A stretch of DNA of 64,000 nt from positions 22,307-86,306 of the forward strand of contig JANQGC010000114.1 in assembly GCA_028277515.1 (NCBI GenBank), written 5' to 3'. Source of the DNA: Anaerolineae bacterium. Lineage in GTDB: Bacteria > Chloroflexota > Anaerolineae > Promineifilales > Promineifilaceae. A program made the position numbers and the translations under genes. Position 1 is the stretch's first letter. Every line of letters begins with the position of its first letter. Below the pieces are notes generated by a model. It ran no database searches, had not been told where the DNA came from, and saw nothing but the letters and a program-made list of their open reading frames with translations. Below are positions 53,610-62,978 of this stretch, in pieces.

Positions 53610-54929
53610 ATGGAAATCAAAATGCCCAAACTCGGTTTAACGATGACGGAAGGAACCATCAGCAGCTGGTTGGTCCAGACCGGCCAAACCGTCTCCAAGG
53701 GGGAGATCCTCTTCGAGTTTGAGAGCGAAAAATCGATTATGGAGTTTGAAAGTCCGGCAGATGGTACGATAACGGATTTACTTGTTCCGGCGGGAACGAC
53801 GGTTCCTTGCGGCACGCCGCTGGCGGTCCTGGAAACTGCGCTTCAACATAAAGCGGCGAAAGAACCAGCCACTGCTGCTAAGCAAAAGGGAGTTGTAGCC
53901 ACACCGGCAGCCAAACGACGAGCGCGCGAGCTCGATCTGAACTTGGAAAATGTGAACGGCCGTGGCCCCCAAGGGCGTATTCACCTCATAGATGTCGAGG
54001 AACAGGGTCAATCCGACACGCCCGAAGAAACAATTCCGGCCAAAACACCACCCTTGACCATTGAAGCGACTCCCCTGGCAAGAAGGCTGGCCAACGACCT
54101 GGCAGTGGACTTAAATCAATTAACCGGCAGCGGTCCCAACGGCCGTATCATCCGTGAAGATGTGCTTTCCGCCGCGCGGCAGAAAGGCGCAGGGGTGACC
54201 CCGACCGATAAACCGCAAGAGAATCTGCCTGCTGCGATCGCCCATAAAGAGCCGTTGCGCGGGGTGCGAAGCGTGATCGCCCGGCGCATGAGCGACAGCG
54301 CTTCAACGGCCGCCCATGTTACCCTGCACACGGAAGTAGACGCCACCAACTTGGTCTTGGCCCGGCAGCAGCTTAATGAAGAACTGCAAGGAGCGGCCAA
54401 AATATCCTACAACGCGCTGCTGGTCGCGATTGCCGCCCGCACCCTTCATGAACAGCCGCCAATAAATAGCTGCCTGGTGGACAATGAAATCATCACCTAC
54501 GCCGACATTAATATTGGTCTGGCGGTCGACAGCGAACGCGGCTTGCTGGTTCCGGTTATTAAAAATGCCGATAAATTAGGTGTTGTGGGCATTCAAGAAC
54601 AAGGGGATGCGTTGATTCAACGGGCGCTTGCCGGAAAAAGCACACCGGATGACCTGAACGGCGGCACGTTTACCATTACCAACCTGGGTATGTTTGGCAT
54701 TGATGCCTTTACGCCAATCATCAACCAGCCGCAGGCCGCTATCCTCGGTGTGGGGCGCATCGTCAACAAACCGGTCAATTTGAACGGCGAGTTAGCCCTG
54801 CGCGACCGTTTAACTTTAAGCCTGAGCTTCGATCATCGCCTTGTCGATGGCGCACCGGCCGCACGCTTCTTACAGCGTATCGGGCAGTTGGTGGAACGGC
54901 CGCTGGCTTTGCTGATCGCCTCGCGATAA
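53610..54929 (+). CDS. 2-oxoacid dehydrogenase E2 (dihydrolipoamide acyltransferase)
   Basis: 439 residues. One lipoyl domain at ~1-77 with the lipoylated Lys in ESEKSIMEF. Then two peripheral-subunit-binding domains (AAKRRARELDLNLENVNGRG at ~95 and LARRLANDLAVDLNQLTGSG at ~155), where most E2s have one. The catalytic domain (~205-439) ends with the active-site motif DHRLVDGAPAARFL. It accepts the acyl group from E1 and passes it to CoA. Confidence 0.92.
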   Translation: MEIKMPKLGLTMTEGTISSWLVQTGQTVSKGEILFEFESEKSIMEFESPADGTITDLLVPAGTTVPCGTPLAVLETALQHKAAKEPATAAKQKGVVATPAAKRRARELDLNLENVNGRGPQGRIHLIDVEEQGQSDTPEETIPAKTPPLTIEATPLARRLANDLAVDLNQLTGSGPNGRIIREDVLSAARQKGAGVTPTDKPQENLPAAIAHKEPLRGVRSVIARRMSDSASTAAHVTLHTEVDATNLVLARQQLNEELQGAAKISYNALLVAIAARTLHEQPPINSCLVDNEIITYADINIGLAVDSERGLLVPVIKNADKLGVVGIQEQGDALIQRALAGKSTPDDLNGGTFTITNLGMFGIDAFTPIINQPQAAILGVGRIVNKPVNLNGELALRDRLTLSLSFDHRLVDGAPAARFLQRIGQLVERPLALLIASR

Positions 54930-54950
54930 ACGATAATTGTTCCCAATCCC

Positions 54951-56288
54951 ATGAGCATCCTCATCCATAACGGCTCCCTTTTGACGATGAACGGCGAATC
55001 GGCCGTTCATTCTCCCGGCTGGCTGTGGGTGGAAAAAGACCGCATCCAGGATTTAGGCCCAGGGCCGGCACCAGAGCCTTATCTCTCCAGGGCTAAGCAG
55101 GTGATCGATGCCCGGCATATGGCTGTGCTGCCCGGATTGGTCAATGCGCACACGCATTTGTCGCAAAGTTTTATGCGCGGTCTCGGTGATGACAAAATAT
55201 TGTTGCAATGGTTGAAACAGATCATGTGGCCGGTGCAGGCCGCTTTCACGGCCGAAGATATGCGCCTGGCCGGCTTGCTGGGCCTGGCCGAAAATATACG
55301 CTGCGGAGTGACCTCGGTCAACCAGCACCACAAATTGCCCGCCCCTGAGATGAGTGATGCCGCTTTCGCGGCCGCTGAGCGTATAGGTTTGCGCTTTCAA
55401 TTGGCCAGGGGTTGGGTCGATTTGGGGACGAGCGCCGAGAAGCCACAAGACATTCTGGCCGAAATGAAACGCCTGCAATCCCGGTGGGGAGGATCGGCCA
55501 ATGGACGCCTATCCCTTAGCTTTGGACCAATGGCCCCCTGGCGCTGCTCTGATGAATCCATGCGCCAATTCACCCGCCAGGCGCGCAATTGGGGCGTGCC
55601 CACGCATATACACGTTGCTGAGACCCAGGATGAAATTAATCTGCTGTTGGAACGAACGGGCAAACGACATGTTGAATGGCTGGCCGGCCTGGATATTTTA
55701 GGCGCGGATATGCAGCTTGTGCACTGCGTGCACCTGGCCGGGGGTGAACAGGATCTCATTGCGGAAAGCAATTCCCTGGTTGTCCATTGCCCAACAAGCA
55801 ATATGTACCTGGCATCGGGCGTCGCTCCTATTTCAGACATGCTGGAGAAAGCGATTCCCGTTGCTTTGGGCACGGATGGTTCGGCCTCGCACAATTCGCA
55901 GGATATCCTGGAAACTTTGAAAACGGCCGTCTTACTGGCCAGGGTCAGCAGCGGCAATCCAACGGCCATCCCCTCTTCAGATGCCCTACGTATGCTGACG
56001 ACAACCGGGGCGAAAATCATGAACCGCCAGGATAGCGGCCAGTTGGCTCCCGGATTTAAGGCGGATATCATCCTGGTTGATCTGAATAAGCTGCACACCA
56101 TGCCCGTTCATAACCCGCAGAGCGCGCTGGTATTTAACTGTAACGGACCGGATGTGCATACGGTCATCGTCGATGGGCGAGTTTTGCTCGATAACGGCCG
56201 GTTAACCATGCTGGACGAAGAGGAATTGCTGGAAGAGTGCCGCCGGGCGGCCCATGATTTATTGGCCAGGGCGGGAGTAGGAGCGTAA
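54951..56288 (+). CDS. amidohydrolase of the cytosine deaminase / TRZ-ATZ type
   Basis: 445 residues. Metal ligands: HxH in VNAHTHLSQSFMRG, His in THIHVAETQDE, His in LVHCVHL, and Asp in LGTDGSASHNSQD. Family members (atrazine chlorohydrolase, SAH/MTA deaminase, SsnA, guanine-type deaminases) hydrolyse C-N or C-Cl bonds of heterocycles. Its presence in an ECF/ALDH/UbiD cluster suggests a nitrogen heterocycle or guanidino-like substrate, but this is only inferred. 4 nt separate it from the SDR gene. Confidence 0.88.
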   Translation: MSILIHNGSLLTMNGESAVHSPGWLWVEKDRIQDLGPGPAPEPYLSRAKQVIDARHMAVLPGLVNAHTHLSQSFMRGLGDDKILLQWLKQIMWPVQAAFTAEDMRLAGLLGLAENIRCGVTSVNQHHKLPAPEMSDAAFAAAERIGLRFQLARGWVDLGTSAEKPQDILAEMKRLQSRWGGSANGRLSLSFGPMAPWRCSDESMRQFTRQARNWGVPTHIHVAETQDEINLLLERTGKRHVEWLAGLDILGADMQLVHCVHLAGGEQDLIAESNSLVVHCPTSNMYLASGVAPISDMLEKAIPVALGTDGSASHNSQDILETLKTAVLLARVSSGNPTAIPSSDALRMLTTTGAKIMNRQDSGQLAPGFKADIILVDLNKLHTMPVHNPQSALVFNCNGPDVHTVIVDGRVLLDNGRLTMLDEEELLEECRRAAHDLLARAGVGA

Positions 56289-56292
56289 TAAG

Positions 56293-57024
56293 ATGGAATT
56301 GCAAGGGAAAGTGGCTTTGATAACGGGCGCGGCCGTACGTGTGGGCAAGGTTATCGCCTTGACCCTGGCCGAAAAGGGTACGAATATCGCCTTTACTTAC
56401 TTGAGCGATGATGAACCGTGGCAAAAAACGCTGGCCGAGATCGAAGCTTGTGGCGTCCGGGGCCTGGCGATACAGCTTGATGTGCGGCAGCAAGGGCAGC
56501 CCAGGCAGGTTGTCGATCAAGTCGACGAAGCATGGGGCAGCATTGATATTTTAATCAACAACGCTTCTATCTGGCTCAAGGCGCCATTTCTTGAAATCAG
56601 CCATGCGGATTGGCAGGCGGCCGTTGATGTCAATTTAACCGGCCCCTTTCTTTGTTCCCAGGCGGCCGCGCCTTATATGCTGGCCCAGGAATCGGGGTTG
56701 ATCATCAACATCACCGATCTCTCCGCCTACCAGACCTGGTCCCAATACGCCCATCACGCGGCGAGTAAGGCCGGGCTGGTGGCGCTCACTAAAGTCATGG
56801 CGGCCGAGTTAGCCCCCCATATTCGCGTCAATGCCATCGCACCGGGAACCGTGCTCCTGCCGCCCAATGCCACAGAAGAAAAAGTTCGCTGGGCGGAACA
56901 GAATTCCCTGCTTAAGCGCGTCGGAGAGCCACAAGATGTGGCAAAAACCGTTGTTTTCCTCGCCGAAATGGATTTCGCTACCGGCGCCGTTTATTTTATG
57001 GATGGTGGAAGAGCACTAGTATAA
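56293..57024 (+). CDS. SDR oxidoreductase, pteridine-reductase-like
   Basis: 243 residues. Rossmann motif ITGAAVRVGKVIALTLAEKG with the Arg typical of NADPH-specific pteridine reductases, NNASIW, and VNAIAPGTVLLPP. The catalytic Y-x3-K is H-x3-K here (HHAASKAGL): a His stands at the Tyr position. Such exchange occurs in some pteridine-reductase-like SDRs. The end is FATGAVYFMDGGRAL. Last gene of the catabolic cluster. Confidence 0.82.
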   Translation: MELQGKVALITGAAVRVGKVIALTLAEKGTNIAFTYLSDDEPWQKTLAEIEACGVRGLAIQLDVRQQGQPRQVVDQVDEAWGSIDILINNASIWLKAPFLEISHADWQAAVDVNLTGPFLCSQAAAPYMLAQESGLIINITDLSAYQTWSQYAHHAASKAGLVALTKVMAAELAPHIRVNAIAPGTVLLPPNATEEKVRWAEQNSLLKRVGEPQDVAKTVVFLAEMDFATGAVYFMDGGRALV

Positions 57025-57400
57025 TGGTGTGGTAGAATCTGTACAATTGGTGGCATATATGTCAAACGACCCCCAATTAGCGGATGCTTGGCAGACGCGA
57101 CAGGCTTAAGCATTCTGCCCAATTGATTTGCCCCCATTTTATCCTGGTTTCAAAATGCGCTTAGCGGGCAAAGTTGCCCTACATAACTTCTGTATATGGT
57201 TGAATTTGCGTCTTGACAGGAAACCATCTGCCCCGAAACTCCCTTCCCCTCCTCTTATAAATAGGCCCTCCTTCAATAAAGGATGCTAATAGCCAGCTTA
57301 CTTAACTTCAAGATTCATCCTCAAATATTTGGACATCCTCGTTCTTCAAGTTCTAGGGTGTAAAGAGAATCGCGAGCTAAGATAAAAGGGGCTCTCTGGT
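57025..57400. other. gene-free gap with a tRNA-Leu-like fragment
   Basis: No ORF of interest. TTGGCAGACGCG at 57088-57099 equals the D-arm consensus of tRNA-Leu and is followed by an anticodon-arm-like CAGGC-TTAAGCA-TTCTG, but no acceptor stem or T arm can be formed. It may be a degenerate tRNA remnant or chance. Confidence 0.3.
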
Positions 57401-58240
57401 TTAAGATTCCCGCAAGTCATTCGCGATTCTATTCAATTCAGAAAGAGCTTCTTTCGTGTCAAGGAGGAACACATCTTGTTGATACTTTAGAACAGCCACA
57501 GGATTACCTCCGGACATAGCGCTTTGACATGCCTGAAACCAAGGATCCATTGCCTTTAGAACTACCTCGGTTTGGGTTGTATAGACAATATAACTTATTT
57601 GAACAACAGGATCGTCTGAAGGTGGAAGGGAGAGTATATTGGCCACGCGATTGTATGCGTCTATAAGAGCTGGGCAATCACTATAATTTTGAGGGTGCCC
57701 TTGAAACATTTTATACCCTCCAGGAGTCATCGCATTGCGAAATATTTCAAAATCTCGTAATGTATTTTCCACTGTTGTGAAAAGCTGCAGTTTCGGTTCT
57801 TCGATCTTACTCTCTGCTGTCGGCACCGCGACAACCACCGTGGTTGGTGATGGTGTTATCGGCTCTGGGGTCCAGGTCGGCAAAGAAGTAGGTGTATCGC
57901 TTGGGGCTGCCGTCGGCCGTTCTGTTACAATGGAAGTTGGGCTTTGTGAAGCTGTGGCAGTCGGAATAATCGTTGCCGTTGGCCCTATTGTTGGTGTATT
58001 CGTGGCTGTACTCCTTAGTTTTGTAGCAGTGGGAGCTATTGTTGGTGAGATTACCCCTTGACTTGCAGCTGGTTTGCCTTCCATTGGTGGAGATGTTTCA
58101 GCAGGGACTCTCTCTGTGACGACCGTTCCTACCTCATTTTCTGTGCAGGAACTAAACAAAAAAACTGCGGCGACAAAAAAGAAAAAGACGTTGAAATTTG
58201 CCAGCTTGTAATGGGAAAATAGCAAGATTGTGCATAACAT
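57401..58240 (-). CDS. lipoprotein with Thr/Pro-rich stalk
   Basis: 279 residues. A hydrophobic signal segment (FNVFFFFVAAVFLFSSC) ends in a lipobox-like Cys at residue 32. A Thr/Pro/Ser-rich stalk (~45-135, with repeats such as PTATI, TPT and PTAAPSD) holds the small C-terminal helical domain (~140-279) away from the membrane. Such stalks are common in Chloroflexota surface proteins. The C-terminal domain is not recognised. It is an isolated minus-strand gene. Confidence 0.65.
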   Translation of the reverse strand: MLCTILLFSHYKLANFNVFFFFVAAVFLFSSCTENEVGTVVTERVPAETSPPMEGKPAASQGVISPTIAPTATKLRSTATNTPTIGPTATIIPTATASQSPTSIVTERPTAAPSDTPTSLPTWTPEPITPSPTTVVVAVPTAESKIEEPKLQLFTTVENTLRDFEIFRNAMTPGGYKMFQGHPQNYSDCPALIDAYNRVANILSLPPSDDPVVQISYIVYTTQTEVVLKAMDPWFQACQSAMSGGNPVAVLKYQQDVFLLDTKEALSELNRIANDLRES

Positions 58241-58759
58241 GATAGTGGCTCCTAATTTCCTTTGGGTTGACTGTAATATCAGAAGTTTGATTCGCTTCTG
58301 GATCTCGGCCCAACGGAGTATTCTACTGTGCTTGCGCTAGAGTAGGCTTAAGACTCAATTCGAGTTTAGACAAATAAATATCAAAGGCGGCTTGTGATTT
58401 GCACAAACCGCCCAAATCGTGGATACCTTCTTGTCCGGTCAAACGACCCGGAAAGTCGCCAGGTTGGAGAAAAGGGCGTAAACGTAGCCCACCGCCACGA
58501 TGTAAAGTGGTCAAAAGAGGCAAAAATCGGGCAAAAAATGCCTGATTGACTGCCTAAATTCGATTGTTAATGTTCTAGTTATTGCTGAGATTCTTCTCGG
58601 CAGTTACTTTTTGTCTAAACTTGAGGATGGTAATGATTTCCCCTAAAGTGGATAGTGTCCTATGTCACGCATTAGAGGTGACGATTGTCATGACCGGGTT
58701 AGGAGATTTTGCCTAATTTCTGTCTCCAGCCAGGATAGATTCATCTTTTTTCATTTGCA
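58241..58759. other. gene-free gap between lipoprotein and sdh genes
   Basis: About 520 nt. A 66-codon minus-strand frame at 58323-58523 lacks a ribosome binding site and any recognisable features. The rest is non-coding by eye. Confidence 0.4.
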
Positions 58760-58793
58760 TGAAGAATGTCACGCTCATTTGTGACATTCTTCA
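58760..58793 (+). terminator. 13-bp hairpin upstream of sdhA
   Basis: TGAAGAATGTCAC (58760-58772) pairs perfectly with GTGACATTCTTCA (58781-58793), loop GCTCATTT, followed by CTAGCTTTTTC. Could be a terminator in either direction, since T-rich sequence also lies on the other side. Confidence 0.55.
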
Positions 58794-58860
58794 CTAGCTT
58801 TTTCTACACTTCTCCTTTACCCTCATTAGCACAACATTCCACCAACTAAACTATTCTCCC

Positions 58861-58893
58861 AGGTGACAGCCACTTTGAAAGTGACTGTCACCT
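58861..58893 (+). promoter_or_regulatory. palindrome directly before sdhA
   Basis: AGGTGACAG-C-CACTTT (58861-58876) and AAAGTG-A-CTGTCACCT (58878-58893) form a 15-bp inverted repeat with one mismatch and a single central base. It ends 17 nt before the sdhA start, so as RNA it would sit next to the ribosome binding site, and as DNA it could be an operator. It shares the TGTCAC/GTGACA core with the hairpin at 58760. Confidence 0.5.
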
Positions 58894-58910
58894 TGATAAG
58901 GAACTGTTCA

Positions 58911-60701
58911 ATGACAGAAGTGATTACCCATGAAGTGATAGTTGTCGGCGCCGGTCTGGCCGGCACCTGGGCGGCGATGACCGCGGCCGAAAATGGCGTG
59001 CAGGATATTGGCGTGCTTTCTAAGATCCACCCGCTGCGTTCGCACAGCGGCGCTGCCCAAGGGGGCATTGCCGCCGCTCTGAACAATGTCCGGCCGGTGG
59101 AAGGAACCGGGCCGCGCGGGCCACTGGAACAAATTCCACCCGGTGATGAGCTGATCGATAGCTGGGAACTGCATATGTTTGACACGGTCAAAGGCTCTGA
59201 TTGGCTGGGCGATCAGGACGCCATTGAGATTATGGTCAAAGAAGCACCGCAAATCCTTTACGCTTACGAGCATATGGGCTGCGTGTTTAGCCGCACGCCG
59301 GACGGCCGTATCGCCCAGCGCCGCTTCGGCGGGCACAGCGCACCAAGAGCTAATTACGCCGCCGACTGGTCCGGCCATGTCCTATTACATACCATTCATG
59401 AACAAGCGTTACGCCGTGGTGTGCGCTTCTACAGCGAGTGGATCGTCCTGGAATTGCTGGTCGAGGACAATATCTGTCGTGGCGTGGTGGCCATGAATAT
59501 CATTGATGGCTCGATTCATACCATGCGCGCCAGGGCGATCATGTTCGCCACCGGCGGCTATGGGCGGGCTTTCAAGATTACCTCCAATGCTTTTGCTAAT
59601 ACCGGGGACGGCGTGGCAATGGCTTACAATGCCGGCGTGCCCTTGATGGACATGGAGTTTGTGCAGTTCCACCCCACCGGGATTTATGGCCACGGCATCT
59701 TAATGAGCGAAGCGTGCCGCGGCGAAGGCGGCTATCTAACCAACAGTGAAGGCGAACGGTTCATGGAGCGATACGCGCCGGAAAAGATGGAATTAGCGCC
59801 GCGAGACCTGGTCAGCCGTTCGGAACAAACAGAAATTGATGAAGGCCGGGGCATTGGCCCTGATAAGCAAGGTATTCACCTCGATCTGCGCCATTTAGGA
59901 CGGGACAAAATCTTAAGCGTCCTGCCCCAGGTCAGGGAAATTTCTTTAGACTTCACCGGCAAGGACCCGATTGACGAGCTGGTTCCCATCCAACCCACCG
60001 CCCATTACAGCATGGGCGGCATTCCCACAACGGTTGATGGGCAGGTTATTGCCGATGCCCAGGGCACGCCGCTGCGGGGCTTTTTCGCCGCCGGGGAAGT
60101 GGCCTGTGTCAGTGTGCACGGCGCCAATCGCCTGGGCTCGAACAGCCTGCTGGAAGCCTCTGTTTTCGGCCGGCGCGCGGGCGTGGCCATTGCCGAATTT
60201 ATTCACAGCGGTCCCGAACTGGCGTCGATCAGTGGAGACCCGGCCGAACGCAACCGTGAACGCATCAACGAATATTTAGAACGAGACGGCAGTGACTTGG
60301 TCGATCAATTGAGCGAAGAACTAAAGATGACCATGACCCAAAACTGCGGCATCTTTCGCGATCAAGCCAGGCTGGAACGCGCTCAAAAGGATATCCGCAA
60401 TATCAAGGAAAGATTGCAAAATGCCCGAATCATGGACAAGAGCATGCGCTTTAACACCGAGTTGCTGGCCGGTATAGAGACGGAAAACCTGGTTTCATTC
60501 AGCGAGGTCATTGTCGAAGGCGCGCTGGCCAGAATGGAAAGCCGCGGCGCCCATTCGCGAACCGATTTCAAGGAACGGGATGATGAGAATTGGATGAAGC
60601 ACACGATGGCTCATAAGGATGACCAAGACGGGATCAAGTTAAGCTATAAGGATGTTTTTATAGATTTTGAACGCTACCCGCCACAAAAAAGGCAGTATTA
60701 A
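58911..60701 (+). CDS. sdhA: succinate dehydrogenase flavoprotein subunit
   Basis: 596 residues from ATG 58911 with AAGGA upstream; the upstream in-frame part runs through the palindrome. FAD-binding [13 protein letters not shown], the flavin-linking His in [13 protein letters not shown], capping-domain [13 protein letters not shown], active-site Arg/His in [22 protein letters not shown]. It oxidises succinate in the TCA cycle; fumarate reduction cannot be excluded. First gene of sdhABCD. Confidence 0.93.
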   Translation: MTEVITHEVIVVGAGLAGTWAAMTAAENGVQDIGVLSKIHPLRSHSGAAQGGIAAALNNVRPVEGTGPRGPLEQIPPGDELIDSWELHMFDTVKGSDWLGDQDAIEIMVKEAPQILYAYEHMGCVFSRTPDGRIAQRRFGGHSAPRANYAADWSGHVLLHTIHEQALRRGVRFYSEWIVLELLVEDNICRGVVAMNIIDGSIHTMRARAIMFATGGYGRAFKITSNAFANTGDGVAMAYNAGVPLMDMEFVQFHPTGIYGHGILMSEACRGEGGYLTNSEGERFMERYAPEKMELAPRDLVSRSEQTEIDEGRGIGPDKQGIHLDLRHLGRDKILSVLPQVREISLDFTGKDPIDELVPIQPTAHYSMGGIPTTVDGQVIADAQGTPLRGFFAAGEVACVSVHGANRLGSNSLLEASVFGRRAGVAIAEFIHSGPELASISGDPAERNRERINEYLERDGSDLVDQLSEELKMTMTQNCGIFRDQARLERAQKDIRNIKERLQNARIMDKSMRFNTELLAGIETENLVSFSEVIVEGALARMESRGAHSRTDFKERDDENWMKHTMAHKDDQDGIKLSYKDVFIDFERYPPQKRQY

Positions 60702-60786
60702 TGTTTTGTAAGCTAGTTTTTATATCAGATTTTTTCGCTACTTCGACTCGCTTACGGGATGAAATCAGATTTTGCAGGAGTAAATA

Positions 60787-61548
60787 ATGGCTGAAGATTC
60801 AAAAACGGCAACGGTTCGGGTTCAGCGTTTCAACCCCGACAAGGATAAGAAACCGTATCTTGATTCATTCCAGGTCTCCCTGGAAAACGACCCGACTCTA
60901 TTGGATGCCCTACAGTTCATTAAGAATACGATTGACGGCAGTGTGACTTATCGCAAATCTTGCCGGCATGCGATTTGCGGCAGCTGCGCTATGAATGTCA
61001 ATGGCAAGAATATTCTGGTTTGCCACGAACCGGTGAAGCGCCACCTGGATCGCCGGGGAAGCGTGACCATTCGGCCGCTGCCCTACCTGCCAATTATCAA
61101 AGACCTGGTCGTGGACCGGTCCTCCTTCTGGGAACAATATTTACGAGTGAAGCCATGGCTTGTTCCCCCGGATAATGTTCCGCAAAAGGAATTTCGCATG
61201 ACACCCGAAGAGGTAGAGGCGCTGAACAACGCCGAAACCTGTATCATGTGCGGCGCCTGTTATTCCGCCTGTTCGGTCATTGGCATGACCAAGGAGTACA
61301 TCGGACCCCATGCGCTGCTAAAAAGCTTCATGCGTGTTATCGATCCGCGAGACACGATACCGGTCGAGCGCCTGGAAGATGTTTCACATGGCGACGGCGT
61401 CGCCCGCTGCCATACGATTTTCAATTGCATTGACGCCTGCCCTAAACACCTCGATCCGACAAAAGCGATTGAAACCTTACGCTCACTTTACTCAAAGAGA
61501 AAGGCGATTGAGGAAGAGCGCAAAGAACGGCAAAAAACGTTAGCTTAG
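60787..61548 (+). CDS. sdhB: succinate dehydrogenase iron-sulfur subunit
   Basis: 253 residues. [2Fe-2S] ligands in CRHAICGSC and CHEPV; [4Fe-4S] ligands in CIMCGACYSAC; [3Fe-4S]-type ligands in CHTIFNCIDACPKHLDP. It transfers electrons from FAD to quinone. 85 nt after sdhA, with the short direct repeat ATCAGATTTT in the gap. Confidence 0.94.
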   Translation: MAEDSKTATVRVQRFNPDKDKKPYLDSFQVSLENDPTLLDALQFIKNTIDGSVTYRKSCRHAICGSCAMNVNGKNILVCHEPVKRHLDRRGSVTIRPLPYLPIIKDLVVDRSSFWEQYLRVKPWLVPPDNVPQKEFRMTPEEVEALNNAETCIMCGACYSACSVIGMTKEYIGPHALLKSFMRVIDPRDTIPVERLEDVSHGDGVARCHTIFNCIDACPKHLDPTKAIETLRSLYSKRKAIEEERKERQKTLA

Positions 61549-61567
61549 GGAGGCCTTGGAGTTACTT

Positions 61568-61918
61568 ATGTATAAAACTACCGGTTTTATCAGTTTTGTA
61601 TTACGCCGTGTCACCGGTGTTGCCCTGGTGATCTACCTTTTTATCCATATGTGGGTCATCGGTTCGATCATTCAGGGACCGGAAGTCTTTGATGCGCGCC
61701 TGAATTTGGTACAAACCCCATTCTTCAAGTTGGCCGAAATCGCTTTGTTGGCCGGCGTTGTCTATCACGGCCTGGATGGTATCCGTTTACTCATGGTCAG
61801 CTGGTTCAAGATTACGGAGTATCGCAAAAGCCTTTTCTATGCTGTACTTGCCCTCTCGGTCATACTGGTCATTGCCGGCGGTATTCCAATCCTGTTATTC
61901 ATGCTGGAAGGTGGCTAA
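61568..61918 (+). CDS. sdhC: succinate dehydrogenase cytochrome b556 subunit
   Basis: 116 residues from ATG 61568, which has GGAG 6 nt upstream. Three membrane helices. RRVTGVALVIYLFIHMWVIG and VVYHGLDGIRLL carry the His residues expected to bind heme b. It anchors SdhAB to the membrane with SdhD. Confidence 0.85.
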   Translation: MYKTTGFISFVLRRVTGVALVIYLFIHMWVIGSIIQGPEVFDARLNLVQTPFFKLAEIALLAGVVYHGLDGIRLLMVSWFKITEYRKSLFYAVLALSVILVIAGGIPILLFMLEGG

Positions 61919-61947
61919 GAAAGCGATTTATTTGAGGAGTATGAAAG

Positions 61948-62286
61948 ATGCGAGTTTTTAGATTACAAAGAATCAGCGCCGTGGCGCTAGTTGTCTTCCT
62001 GACCATCCACATGATCGTGGTCCATTATCCCCCTTTCCATATCGACTTCAGCCGTATCGCCGAGCGGATGGCCCAGCCATTGTGGCAGGCGATTGATATC
62101 GCCTTCCTCTTTTTTGTCCTCATCCATGCCCTGGCCGGGGCTTACGTGGTGATTACTGATGTCGAACGCTTTAACCGGGGCAAGCGGATTTTAGCCTGGG
62201 CGGCCGTGATCATCGGCATCCTTGCCTTTATCTATGGCGTGCAAACCATCCTGGCTTTTGGCGCCCACTTCGCGGCTCAAGCGTAA
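61948..62286 (+). CDS. sdhD: succinate dehydrogenase membrane anchor subunit
   Basis: 112 residues, three membrane helices. TIHMIVVHYPPF and VLIHALAGAYVVITD contain candidate heme/quinone-site His. A GAGGAG site lies before the ATG. Convergent with the next gene; only 7 nt lie between the two stops. Confidence 0.82.
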   Translation: MRVFRLQRISAVALVVFLTIHMIVVHYPPFHIDFSRIAERMAQPLWQAIDIAFLFFVLIHALAGAYVVITDVERFNRGKRILAWAAVIIGILAFIYGVQTILAFGAHFAAQA

Positions 62287-62293
62287 CTCTCTA

Positions 62294-62968
62294 TTATTGA
62301 AGCGCGGCACCAGGTGTCTGCGTGGCAAGCGCGTGCTTTAGAAAGGCCACTGCTCGTTCCCAGGCGATGATAGCCGCCGGTTCGTTATAAGCATCACTTC
62401 TATCAGTTTCAAAAAACCAATGCCCCACCCCTCGATAGCGATAAAAAGTAACCGGGTTCCCCGACGATTTGAGCGCAGATTCTAACTGATTGACGTACTC
62501 CACAGGTTCGTAGGGGTCATCCTCGGCAAAGTGACCCTGGTAGGCAGCTTTTGCGCGAGAGAAATCGGCGCTGCCGGACCCATAGAATAACACAACAGCA
62601 CGCACATGCTGGGGATCTTGGGCGGAAAGATTCAGGGCGTAATAGGCTCCAAGGGAGAAACCTATCACGCCTAGCGGGCTATCAGGCAGATTGGTGTGTT
62701 GCCTCAGGTGATCAACGGCCGCGCTTATATCGGAGGTCGCTTGCTTTTCATCTAGCTGGTCACTCAGGTTTTCAGCTTCCTCAATTGTTGTCGCTAACTT
62801 CCCACGATAAAGATCCGGGGCAAAGGCAACAAAGCCCTCACCTGCTATTCTCCCGCAAGTTTCTTTTATCAGGTCGTTTAGGCCCCACCAGGCGTGCAAG
62901 ACGAGGACGCCTGGTCCTTGTGCAGCGTCTGGCTTGACAAGGTATCCGTTTATTTCAGAATTGCTCAT
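62294..62968 (-). CDS. dienelactone hydrolase-family alpha/beta hydrolase
   Basis: 224 residues. The nucleophile elbow reads GFSLGA, so Ser replaces the Cys of true dienelactone hydrolases. Asp in AEDDPYEP and His in GVGHWF complete the triad. HAWWGLNDLIKETCGRIA is the typical N-terminal family motif. Probably a carboxylesterase; substrate unknown. 10 nt after the next hydrolase gene, in one operon. Confidence 0.85.
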   Translation of the reverse strand: MSNSEINGYLVKPDAAQGPGVLVLHAWWGLNDLIKETCGRIAGEGFVAFAPDLYRGKLATTIEEAENLSDQLDEKQATSDISAAVDHLRQHTNLPDSPLGVIGFSLGAYYALNLSAQDPQHVRAVVLFYGSGSADFSRAKAAYQGHFAEDDPYEPVEYVNQLESALKSSGNPVTFYRYRGVGHWFFETDRSDAYNEPAAIIAWERAVAFLKHALATQTPGAALQ

Positions 62969-62978
62969 GATTTCTCCA

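Noticed and set aside
55397..56101. 234-codon minus-strand ORF
   Set aside because: Antisense shadow of the amidohydrolase gene, which has all metal ligands.
57080..57125. Functional tRNA-Leu gene
   Set aside because: Only D-arm and a poor anticodon arm can be formed; acceptor stem and T arm are missing.
58323..58523. 66-codon minus-strand ORF in the gap before sdhA
   Set aside because: No ribosome binding site, no family, composition like non-coding DNA.
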